Below, in pieces: positions 15,711 to 23,432 of a stretch of 54,174 nucleotides of DNA. The DNA is from Candidatus Hydrogenedentota bacterium (GTDB taxonomy: Bacteria; Hydrogenedentota; Hydrogenedentia; Hydrogenedentales; SLHB01), in the NCBI GenBank assembly GCA_016215105.1, contig JACRLJ010000075.1:1-54174 (forward strand). The letters run 5' to 3'. Every line of letters begins with the position of its first letter. Positions within the stretch are counted from its first letter, which is position 1. Below the pieces are notes generated by a model that saw nothing but the letters and a program-made list of their open reading frames with translations, searched no databases and was not told the DNA's origin. The translations under genes and the position numbers were made by a program.

Positions 15711-16980
15711 GGTCGCTCCTGCCTTCCATTATGAGATTCGCCACGGCGCCGGGCTGAGCCAGCACCAAGTCATCCGGTACATTTTGTCCCATGCAGCAAT
15801 AGCTCAACGGAAGCCCCATCTCCACGAGGATACTGAGCATCGCGCCGAAGCGCTGCGTTTCATCGAGTTTAGTGAACAACAGCGAGGTGGGTTTCACCGC
15901 GCCGTAGCACAGCAGGGCTTGCCGCAGATCGTCGATCTGCGTGTTGGCGGCCATGGTGAGCATCACCTCATCGGGCCGGACGACATCGAGCATCGCCTTC
16001 AGTTCCTGCATCTGCCCGGAATTGAAGGGACTTCCTCCGGCGGTGTCCATGAGTATGAGATCGTAGTCCTTGAATTCGCGCAAGACATCCGGCGCTTCCC
16101 GCGGCTCGTTGAGCACCTTCATGGGAAGTCCGATGATGTTGGCGTAGACGCGAAGTTGTTCGGACGCGGCGACGCGGTAGGTGTCCGCGGTAACCAGCGC
16201 GGTGCGAGCCCGCATGCGAATGGCGAATAGGGCCGCGAGTTTGGCGAGGCTGGTCGTCTTGCCTACGCCGGTCGCCCCGACGAGCGCAACGATCTTGCAC
16301 AGGCCGCCGCGCAGCGCGATACCGCCGGTGACGGTGGTCCGCCGGCGGATTTCGACTTTGAGGCGCTCGGTGAACACGCGCGGGTCGCGCATGACTTTGA
16401 GGTCGCTGTCTTTGACGACGGACGACACCAACGCGGCCGCGGTCTTGCGTGTAACGCCCTTGTCCACGAGCATGCGGTAGTGCGAGGCAAATTCCGCGGG
16501 CAAACCGGTCCCAGGGGTTTCCGCGGCGAGGACCTGGAGCAGGTCGCGCATTTCACGGACCTCGCGCTGCAGTTCATCGTGCGGCGTCAGTTTCAGATCG
16601 GGCCGCCTCACTTCCGGCATGGGCTGCATGGCGGTGTTGCCGCTCTGGGGAGGGGCCGGCGCGGCCGCCTTGGCCTTGTTCATGCGCCTCTGGGCGTCCT
16701 GAACGAGCTTCTGAAAGTACGCGACGGTGCTGGCCTCGTTTCCGGATTCGGAACCGGCTGAGGCGTACTTGCGCTCGACGGCGCTCAGCTTTCGAGCCGA
16801 CACTGGCGCGGGGCCGGCGGCCGTCACCTCGTACAAGGTGCGGCCCATGAAGCCAAGCAGGCCGCCTTCCTTGACTTCGTTGGCGCGAAGCACCACCGCC
16901 TCTTCGCCGAGCTTCTCGCGCATCTTTTGATACGCATCATTCAGCGAAGTTCCTTTGAACGTGTGGAGTTCTTGTGTCAT
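15682..16980 (-). CDS. flhF: FlhF, SRP-type GTPase for flagellar placement
   Basis: A 432-residue protein of the SRP GTPase family. Residues 1-60 form the B domain (FKGTSLNDAYQKMREKLGEEA), then a flexible Pro/Ala-rich linker near 100-125, an N-domain helical part, and the G domain from about 230: GATGVGKTTSLAKLA (G1), TADTYRVAASEQLRVYA, DTAGGS (G3) and TKLDETQRFG (G4). It recruits the first flagellar components to the assembly site and is regulated by FlhG. It lies one base after flhA. Confidence 0.95.
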   Translation of the reverse strand: MTQELHTFKGTSLNDAYQKMREKLGEEAVVLRANEVKEGGLLGFMGRTLYEVTAAGPAPVSARKLSAVERKYASAGSESGNEASTVAYFQKLVQDAQRRMNKAKAAAPAPPQSGNTAMQPMPEVRRPDLKLTPHDELQREVREMRDLLQVLAAETPGTGLPAEFASHYRMLVDKGVTRKTAAALVSSVVKDSDLKVMRDPRVFTERLKVEIRRRTTVTGGIALRGGLCKIVALVGATGVGKTTSLAKLAALFAIRMRARTALVTADTYRVAASEQLRVYANIIGLPMKVLNEPREAPDVLREFKDYDLILMDTAGGSPFNSGQMQELKAMLDVVRPDEVMLTMAANTQIDDLRQALLCYGAVKPTSLLFTKLDETQRFGAMLSILVEMGLPLSYCCMGQNVPDDLVLAQPGAVANLIMEGRSDRGRSSATTS

Positions 16981-16981
16981 G

Positions 16982-19060
16982 TTACGCGCTTACCTGCCCT
17001 TCGCTTTCGAGTTGCGCCGCGGGATCAATTTCGTTATAGGACAGCACGACAACTTTCGGCAGATGCCGTTCAACAATACGTTTGAAGTAGCGCCGCGCCT
17101 GGGCCGAGGTGAGGGCCACGGGTTCGTGGCCGGCCATGACCAGGGGTTGCATCGCCTCGACCGCGCGCCGGGCAATGGCGTCGGCGCGGGCCGGCTCGAT
17201 AGGCACATATTCGCCGGTAGCGCCCTGGCGCACTGCGTCCAGGACTTCCTTTTCGAGTTCGGGAGCCAACGTGACAACGTGGAGTTTTCCGTCCTCGTCG
17301 ATGTAGTTGGCGCAGATCTGCCGGGCCAGGGCATGGCGCGCATATTCGGTGAGGACTTCGGTGTCCTTGGTGCGCGGGCCGAAGTCGGCGAGAACCTCGA
17401 GTACGGTTTCCAAGTTGCGTATCGAGACGCGTTCGCGAAGCAAGTTCTGGAGAACCTTCTGTATTTCACCAAGGTTCAGGACATTGGGAAGCAGTTCATC
17501 GACGACCTGCGGCGCCGCGGTCTTCACGTGGTTGATCAGAATCTGCGTATCCTGGCGCGTCAGGATTTCGGGCGCGTAATTCATGATGATTTCGGTGAGG
17601 TGGGTTGCAAGCACGGCGGACGGCTCGACCATGGTGTACCCAAGCCGTTCGGCGCGATCGCGATTCGCGGCGGCGACCCACAGCGCGTGCAAGCCAAACG
17701 CGGGCTCCTGTGTCGGAATGCCTTCGACTTCTTCCTCGACCAGGCCGGGGTTCATCGCGAGGAAATGGCTGGGAAGCAGTTCGTAATGCGCCACTTCGGC
17801 CTCGCGCAACTTGATGCGGTATTCGTTGGGGCGCAGCCGCATGTTGTCCACGATGCGGACCACCGGCACGATGAACCCCATCTTAGTGGCCATCTGCTGG
17901 CGGATGATCTGGACGCGCGTCAGTAGATCGCCGCCCTGTTTCGGATCGGCCAGCGCGATAAGACCATAGCCCAATTCGATCTTGAGCGGGTCTATGGTGA
18001 GCAGGTCTTCGGTTTTCTCGGGAGCTTTCTCCGCCGCCACGGCCCGTTCGCTGGCTTCTTTCGCCTGCTTCACGGCCTCTTTGCGCACGATGTTCTGGCT
18101 GGACTGGTACCCCAGCACGCCCATGGCCAGCGAAATGAGAAGGAATGGGACGGTGGGCATTCCGGGAACGACGGCCATCAACGCGAGCAGCGCGGACGCA
18201 ACGCCGAGCGCGCGCGGGTAACGGGTAAGCTGGGCGCCGAAATCGGCGCCGAGATTGTCGTCCGACGCGGTACGGGTCACGATAAGGCCGGACGCCGTGG
18301 AGATGATCAGGGCGGGGACCTGCGATACCAGCCCATCACCGACGGTCAGTTGAGTGTAGAGCCGGGCGGCGTCACCGATGCTGAAGCCCTTCATCAACAC
18401 GCCAATGGCCAAGCCGGCGGTGATATTCACAATGACGATGATAACGCTGGCGATCGCGTCGCCGCGCACGAACTTGGTGGCGCCGTCCATGGCTCCGTAG
18501 AAGTCCGCTTCCCGCTCGATATTGCGGCGGCGGGTGCGGGCCTGGTCTTCGGTAATCAGGCCTGCGTTGAGGTCGGCGTCGACACCCATTTGCTTGCCGG
18601 GCATGGCGTCCAAGGTGAAACGCGCGGCGACTTCGGAAATGCGGCCGGCGCCGCGGGTGATAACGACGAACTGGATCACGACCAGAATGGTGAAGATAAC
18701 GACGCCCACGACGTAGCTGCCACTGGTCACGAAACTGCCGAATGCGTTGATAACATTACCCGCATACGCGTCGGCCAGGATGAGACGCGTCGAGGCCACG
18801 TTCAGGCTAAGCCGGAACAGGGTGAGAATGAGCAGCAGCGACGGAAACACGGCGAACTCAATCGGGCGCTGCAAGTAGATGGAGGTGAGCAGAACCACCA
18901 CGGACAAGGAGATGTTGAGCGTCAGGAGCAGGTCCATCAACACCGTCGGAATCGGGATTACGAGGACCATCATGATGGCGATCACGCAGACCGCCAGGAC
19001 GATGTCCTGATTCCGGCGCAGCGCAAACGGCGCAGGAATGGACTCAGCCGGTACGGTCAT
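16982..19060 (-). CDS. flhA: FlhA, flagellar type III export gate protein
   Basis: A 692-residue inner-membrane protein with about eight N-terminal helices (residues about 20-325) and a large cytoplasmic domain that docks chaperone-substrate complexes. The conserved FHIPEP-type loop is seen around SFVTSGSYVVGVVIFTILVV and RFTLDAMPGKQMGVDADLN, and RREADFYGAMDGA-like text (READFYGAMDGATKFVRGDA) is the family signature. The C domain includes EIIMNYAPEILTRQD and NVLNLGEIQKVLQNLL. AAAGGA precedes the ATG. The length matches FlhA (about 690). Confidence 0.97.
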   Translation of the reverse strand: MTVPAESIPAPFALRRNQDIVLAVCVIAIMMVLVIPIPTVLMDLLLTLNISLSVVVLLTSIYLQRPIEFAVFPSLLLILTLFRLSLNVASTRLILADAYAGNVINAFGSFVTSGSYVVGVVIFTILVVIQFVVITRGAGRISEVAARFTLDAMPGKQMGVDADLNAGLITEDQARTRRRNIEREADFYGAMDGATKFVRGDAIASVIIVIVNITAGLAIGVLMKGFSIGDAARLYTQLTVGDGLVSQVPALIISTASGLIVTRTASDDNLGADFGAQLTRYPRALGVASALLALMAVVPGMPTVPFLLISLAMGVLGYQSSQNIVRKEAVKQAKEASERAVAAEKAPEKTEDLLTIDPLKIELGYGLIALADPKQGGDLLTRVQIIRQQMATKMGFIVPVVRIVDNMRLRPNEYRIKLREAEVAHYELLPSHFLAMNPGLVEEEVEGIPTQEPAFGLHALWVAAANRDRAERLGYTMVEPSAVLATHLTEIIMNYAPEILTRQDTQILINHVKTAAPQVVDELLPNVLNLGEIQKVLQNLLRERVSIRNLETVLEVLADFGPRTKDTEVLTEYARHALARQICANYIDEDGKLHVVTLAPELEKEVLDAVRQGATGEYVPIEPARADAIARRAVEAMQPLVMAGHEPVALTSAQARRYFKRIVERHLPKVVVLSYNEIDPAAQLESEGQVSA

Positions 19061-19127
19061 GGCTGGCGTCCTTTCGTTTGCGCGATCTGTGCGTAGCGTA
19101 CGTCACGGTGTCGTTTGGTCCTCATTG

Positions 19128-20243
19128 TTACACGGCCGCCGCGGCGGGTTCTTGAGTGTGTGCCCGTTCGCGGATTTTTTCCGCACGGCGGTCAATCTGG
19201 TATACAAATGCGAGTACTTCCGCGACGGCCCGGAACAGGTCCTCGGGGATCGTCCGGCCAACCTCGATTGAACGGTAGAGCGCGCGGGCCAACTCCGGTT
19301 TTTCGACGATGGGCACATCGTGCAAAACGGCCAATTCGCGTATACGCTGCGCGAGTAGCCGCGCGCCTTTGGCGATCACGACCGGCGCGGCCATCTCGGA
19401 CATGTTGTACCGCAACGCTACGGCGTAGGTGGTGGGGTTGGTAATGATGACGTCGGCTTTGGGAACATCTTTCATCATCCGCTGCATGGCCATTTGCCGC
19501 TGAATCTGGCGCACCCGCTGGCGGATGCGCGGATCGCCTTCCATTTCCTTCGCCTCTTCGCGCGCTTCCTGGACGGTCATGCGCAGGTCCTGCTCGTATT
19601 GCCAGCGCTGGTAGCCGTAGTCGAGTATGCCGAGGATGAGCATGGCAATGACCACGCGCAGCCAGGCGCTATACACCAATCCGGAGATGGCGACCGCGAT
19701 GGCCATGGGCGGCAACTGCATCAGCAGCACGAGTTCCGGCCAGCGGTCTCGGAACGCGCCCCACACGATGTAGCTCACGAGGGTGAGTTTGAGGACCGAC
19801 TTGATCAGCTCGACGAGCGACCGGAGCGAAAAGAACTTCTTCATACCCGAGATGGGATTGATGCGATCGAACTTGGGGGTCAGCGGATGGACGGTGAACA
19901 GGAACCCGACCTGCGCCAAGTTCACCGCGGTTCCGCCGAGCAATAGAAACAGAATGATCGGCAGGGAGCACACTGCGAGGCGCAATGACATGTCCAGCGC
20001 AAGCCACTGGACGGTCTCGATCTCGACCGGGATGGAATTAATGTCCTGGAGATAGTGCCGGGTGGCGTCGAGCATGCCATTGAAACTGCCGGGACCGAAC
20101 CAGCGCAGCGCGAGAAGCGCGGCCAGCAGGGTGACCGCCGCGCTCAGATCCTGGCTTTTGGAGACGTTGCCCTGCTCGCGCTGCCGTTGGCGTTTCATCG
20201 GCGACGCGGGAAGGCTCTTTTCTCCACCGGATTGCTCTGCCAT
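19128..20243 (-). CDS. flhB: FlhB, flagellar export substrate-specificity switch, with NPTT site
   Basis: A 371-residue export gate protein: four transmembrane helices in residues about 30-210 and a cytoplasmic domain beginning with the linker EEAKEMEGDPRIRQRVRQ. The autocleavage site, normally NPTH, reads NPTTYAVALRY near residue 275. The motif context (ADVIITNPT, YAVALRYN) is otherwise standard. In the known mechanism Asn cyclises and cleavage occurs before Pro; the His is highly conserved in FlhB but its absence need not abolish cleavage. The N terminus KSLPASPMKRQRQREQGNVSKSQD fits the family. Confidence 0.95.
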   Translation of the reverse strand: MAEQSGGEKSLPASPMKRQRQREQGNVSKSQDLSAAVTLLAALLALRWFGPGSFNGMLDATRHYLQDINSIPVEIETVQWLALDMSLRLAVCSLPIILFLLLGGTAVNLAQVGFLFTVHPLTPKFDRINPISGMKKFFSLRSLVELIKSVLKLTLVSYIVWGAFRDRWPELVLLMQLPPMAIAVAISGLVYSAWLRVVIAMLILGILDYGYQRWQYEQDLRMTVQEAREEAKEMEGDPRIRQRVRQIQRQMAMQRMMKDVPKADVIITNPTTYAVALRYNMSEMAAPVVIAKGARLLAQRIRELAVLHDVPIVEKPELARALYRSIEVGRTIPEDLFRAVAEVLAFVYQIDRRAEKIRERAHTQEPAAAAV

Positions 20244-20250
20244 GGCTGTT

Positions 20251-21024
20251 CTAACTCATCCCTCGAATGGTGACTTCGACGTTCTTGAACATCTGGTGAA
20301 ACAGGTTGTCGAGCAGGCCCAGGTAGAGCGTGATGGAAAACGCCACCAGGAACAGGCCGACGGAAATCGTAATGGGAAATCCTATAACCAGGAGGTGGAT
20401 TTGCGGCACGACGCGGCCCAACAGGCCCATGGTGACGTAGGCCAGGAACATGGCGGCGGCCACGGGCGCGGCGATGAGCAGCCCGTCAAGAAACATGGCG
20501 TTGCCCCAGCGCTGAACCTCCAACATGAGCTCCGGATGCAGGGTAAATCCGCCCGGCGGCAACTGCTCGAAACTGGCGGCCAGCGCCGTGAGCATGAGGT
20601 GGTGCATGTTGAGCGTGAAAAAGTACAGGACGGCGACAATGAAGAAGAAGAAGCCGAAGATCGGGAATTGGGTCTCGAGGGCGGGATTGAAGATGTTCAT
20701 CAAGGAGAAGCCCGTCTGCATATCAACGATCTGGCCGCCGATCTGAATCGCGGAGAACAGTATGGTCATGACGAAGCCCATGATCAGGCCGATAAGAAAT
20801 TCGCCGGCGCCGATGATCGTGAACGCGATGGGGTCGCTGGGCAAGGTTTGGTCAAACGCGGGCAGGGTTGGGGCGATCAGGATGGCGATAAACGAAACGA
20901 GCCCGACCTTGGCGATCACGGGATAGTTGCGCGAGCCCAGCACCGGCGCGGCGACAATCAACCCGCTGACGCGCGCCGCGACGATGATAAAGAGTTTGAA
21001 TACCTCGACCTCGAAGATCTGCAT
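20251..21024 (-). CDS. fliR: FliR, flagellar export gate protein
   Basis: A 257-residue hydrophobic protein with about six membrane helices, forming the FliPQR export gate in the inner membrane. Typical text includes ARVSGLIVAAPVLGSRNYPVIAK near the N terminus (in part), GEFLIGLIMGFVMTILFSAIQ and QIGGQIVDMQTGFSL. It starts two bases after the fliQ stop and ends seven bases before flhB. Size is normal for FliR. Confidence 0.94.
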   Translation of the reverse strand: MQIFEVEVFKLFIIVAARVSGLIVAAPVLGSRNYPVIAKVGLVSFIAILIAPTLPAFDQTLPSDPIAFTIIGAGEFLIGLIMGFVMTILFSAIQIGGQIVDMQTGFSLMNIFNPALETQFPIFGFFFFIVAVLYFFTLNMHHLMLTALAASFEQLPPGGFTLHPELMLEVQRWGNAMFLDGLLIAAPVAAAMFLAYVTMGLLGRVVPQIHLLVIGFPITISVGLFLVAFSITLYLGLLDNLFHQMFKNVEVTIRGMS

Positions 21025-21026
21025 GG

Positions 21027-21296
21027 TTACTTCACCAATAGATCAAAGTTTCCGAACAACGGCTGCACAAACGCCAGCACCACGCCGAGCATCCACGGCA
21101 TGAACACTACGAACATGGCCATGACGACGACGATTTTCGGGACAAAGGTGAGCGTGATTTCCTGAATCTGCGTTACGGACTGGAAGACACTGATGATCAG
21201 ACCGATGACCATCCCGGAAATCAACATGGGCGCCGAGGCGAGCAGAGTCACGATCATGGCGTCGCGCCCCAGGTAGACCACGTCATCGACGGTCAT
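21027..21296 (-). CDS. fliQ: FliQ, flagellar export gate protein
   Basis: An 89-residue protein with two membrane helices, the standard FliQ size. MTVDDVVYLGRDAMIVTLL opens it and GLIISVFQSVTQIQEITLTF is the family signature in the loop between helices. The ATG at 21296 is preferred because it matches the FliQ N terminus and has AGGTGAG upstream; a GTG at 21305 would add three residues. It is the first gene of this operon; fliP and fliO are not next to it. Confidence 0.93.
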   Translation of the reverse strand: MTVDDVVYLGRDAMIVTLLASAPMLISGMVIGLIISVFQSVTQIQEITLTFVPKIVVVMAMFVVFMPWMLGVVLAFVQPLFGNFDLLVK

Positions 21297-21358
21297 AGGG
21301 CTCACCTACCTTCCAATTCGCGCTAAGTTGGCCTCAATAAACACACTAGAACGAATTG

Positions 21359-21387
21359 AGGATACCACAACATATAGAGGTTGTCAA
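21359..21387 (-). promoter_or_regulatory. Strong sigma70-type promoter of the flagellar operon
   Basis: On the minus strand TTGACA (21387-21382), a 17-base spacer and TATCCT (21364-21359) lie about 62 bases before the fliQ ATG. The -35 is part of an inverted repeat TTGTC-N4-GACAA (plus strand 21381-21394). No sigma54 (-24/-12) or sigma28 pattern was seen. Confidence 0.6.
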
Positions 21388-21509
21388 TGGACAATATGTC
21401 TACAAATTGAGGTTTGTGTTCGTCACAGGCTACGGATTGTAGTGTTGTCAAGAAATTACCCAAATCCATACTATGCGCCTGCTTCCGAGGTCTGGCGATG
21501 GGAAAAGGC

Positions 21510-22718
21510 CTATTCGTTGGCGCCGTCCATCAGGTCACGTTGGACGACTTGTCCTGGAAGAGTGCTGGTGTGGGGCCAGAGCTTGCGGCCGGGGTAGATC
21601 GACGTGTGGATTCCGGTGTGGACGTAGTCGCCGACGATGGCGCCGAGCTTCCGGCGGCCGGTGTCGATCAATTCGCCTTTGACCATGGAGCGGTGGTTCA
21701 TGCCGTCGTGGCGGAAATTGGCGGTGATGGTGCCGCAGCCGAAATTGACGTGTTCTCCGAGGACACTATCCCCGACGTAGCTGAGGTGAGGTACGGCGGT
21801 GTAGTCGAACAGGATCGAGTTCTTGATTTCGACGCCCTGGCCCACGCGGCAATGGTTTCCGATGGTGGCGCCGGGGCGCAGCCAGCAGTTCGGACCGATG
21901 TCGCTCCCTTCGCCGATGTAGACAGGACCGTCGATGACGGCTCCAGGCCGAACCTTGGCGCCGGTTCCGACGAAGATCGGTCCGGTAAGATGGGCTCCGG
22001 CGAAGACGTCGCCCAGTATGGCGGGTTTGAGTTGCGTCTTGATCAGGTACTCGTTCGCGTCCAAAAGATGCCACGGGTAGCCAATCGGCAGCCAGTAGCC
22101 CGCCACCTTGACGACGCGAAAATCGCCCCGCTCGGCAAGCGTCTGAATCGCCGACGTAATCTCGATTTCGCCGCGCTCGGAGGGTTTCGTAGTGCGGAGG
22201 ATGTCGAACACCTCCGGGGTGAACTTGTAGGCGCCGATGTTGGCCAGGTTGGAGAAGACCTCCTTTGGTTTCTCGACCAGGCGCACAACACGGTCATCAT
22301 CGGCAACTTCGTAGATACCGTACAGGCGCGGATCGGGGACGGTCTTGACGAGAGCGGCCTGCTCCGCGTTCGCCAAATTGCGCAAGTCTTCCGCCGCATA
22401 CAGGTCGTCACCGTTCATGGCCAGGAAGGGTCCGTCTATCTGGTCAGCGCACTGCAAGACGGCGTGACCGGTGCCGAGTTGCTCGACTTGGGGCACGTAG
22501 CGCAGCGCGATGTCCCTGTACCGGTCGCCGTACGTTTCGCGGATCATTTCCTGTTTGTATCCAACGACGAGAACCGCGCTGTTAATCACGCCCTCCAGCG
22601 CGTCCAACTGATGCTCGAGGATGGTCTTGTTCATTACTTTGAGCAAGGGCTTGGGACGCGTAAGGGTCAGCGGATAGGTTCGCGTGGACTTGCCCGCGGC
22701 CATGATGATTGCCTGCAT
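21510..22718 (-). CDS. GlmU-like bifunctional sugar nucleotidyltransferase
   Basis: A 402-residue cytoplasmic enzyme. The N-terminal Rossmann-like domain has IIMAAGKSTRTYPLTLTRPK, the nucleotide-binding signature of sugar-1-phosphate nucleotidyltransferases, plus GTGHAVLQC and MNGDDLY (metal-binding Asp). From about residue 250 hexapeptide repeats form a left-handed beta-helix (GPIFVGTGAKVRPGAVI, GPVYIGEGSDIGPNCWL). This layout is that of archaeal-type GlmU/ST0452 proteins making UDP-GlcNAc or dTDP-glucose; a C-terminal acetyltransferase activity is possible. GGAG precedes ATG. The gene ends about 120 bases beyond the flagellar operon promoter and is a separate unit. Confidence 0.85.
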   Translation of the reverse strand: MQAIIMAAGKSTRTYPLTLTRPKPLLKVMNKTILEHQLDALEGVINSAVLVVGYKQEMIRETYGDRYRDIALRYVPQVEQLGTGHAVLQCADQIDGPFLAMNGDDLYAAEDLRNLANAEQAALVKTVPDPRLYGIYEVADDDRVVRLVEKPKEVFSNLANIGAYKFTPEVFDILRTTKPSERGEIEITSAIQTLAERGDFRVVKVAGYWLPIGYPWHLLDANEYLIKTQLKPAILGDVFAGAHLTGPIFVGTGAKVRPGAVIDGPVYIGEGSDIGPNCWLRPGATIGNHCRVGQGVEIKNSILFDYTAVPHLSYVGDSVLGEHVNFGCGTITANFRHDGMNHRSMVKGELIDTGRRKLGAIVGDYVHTGIHTSIYPGRKLWPHTSTLPGQVVQRDLMDGANE

Positions 22719-23022
22719 TTAACGGTCTCCGATTACTGAACTGGCGATTCTAAACACAACGTAGCCGGGTCGGTGTTCTCTTGCATAACCCGTGTAACGC
22801 GTCACTCTGAGCGGTAGCGAAGAAACTAACCCGCGCGTGCGGAGCAACCGGATTCTCACGCGTGGCGCTTGCACGTTGGCAGTAGATTCTTCGCTACCGC
22901 TCAGATTGACACGTTCGCAGCCGAGTGTCCACCTGGCGCGGTTGACGACTGAGACTAATGGCGATTAACCGCTGGCGAGGAAGCTCGGAATCGTGGGGCT
23001 TAAGGCCACCTGGGACGTCATG
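22719..23022. repeat. Intergenic gap with a long inverted repeat
   Basis: No gene is seen. Arms at 22801-22824 and 22887-22910 are inverted copies with 23 of 24 bases matching, built on CTGAGCGGTAGCGAAGAA, separated by 62 bases. The motif resembles the widely dispersed CTGAGCGnAGCGAAG element found in many environmental bacterial genomes. The separated arms look like a small non-autonomous mobile or palindromic element, not a terminator. Confidence 0.7.
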
Positions 23023-23349
23023 CTATACCGTCACGTCGCCCTGACCCAAGCTCTGCACGACGGCATCCAAGATGACTTCTAGATCTTTCTCTTCAACGCC
23101 GGAATACCAGATATTGTCCGGAAAGAGCATGATATTGGGCCCTTGTTCGCAACGGTCCTGGCACCCGGACGCGCTGACCCGGACCGCATTCTTGAGACCG
23201 CGCGCCTTCACCATTTCCTTGAGCAGATCGCGCAGACGACCGCCGCCCCGGTGCGCGCAACACGCGCGGTCCGAATCAATGCGTTCGTTGGTGCACACAA
23301 ACAAGATCTTCTTGAAGGGCATGGGGCGTTGCTGCATAGGTGGTTCCAC
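23023..23349 (-). CDS. Thioredoxin-like [2Fe-2S] ferredoxin
   Basis: A 108-residue protein with the thioredoxin-like [2Fe-2S] ferredoxin pattern: ILFVCTNER near residue 16, then SASGCQDRCEQGPNIMLFP near residue 58, giving the three cluster Cys of that fold plus an extra CC pair (Cys30-31). It likely carries electrons in the cytoplasm; the partner is unknown and no hydrogenase or dehydrogenase is adjacent. The start is uncertain: GTG at 23349 has GGAGGAG at good spacing, while ATG at 23337 or 23322 would shorten it by 4 or 9 residues. Confidence 0.82.
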   Translation of the reverse strand: MEPPMQQRPMPFKKILFVCTNERIDSDRACCAHRGGGRLRDLLKEMVKARGLKNAVRVSASGCQDRCEQGPNIMLFPDNIWYSGVEEKDLEVILDAVVQSLGQGDVTV

Positions 23350-23432
23350 TCCTCCTCCGGTTCAATGCCGGTATGATACCCGAACACCCATTCAAGCTCG
23401 AAACGCCGTTGGGAATTGTTCTCCCGCTTCCG

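Noticed and set aside
20062-21165. 367-residue plus-strand open frame spanning fliR and parts of its neighbours
   Set aside because: Crosses three real flagellar genes on the other strand and is made of Gln-, Glu- and Gly-rich shadow sequence.
21414-22739. 441-residue plus-strand open frame
   Set aside because: Covers the whole GlmU-like gene on the other strand, which carries textbook motifs; this frame has none.
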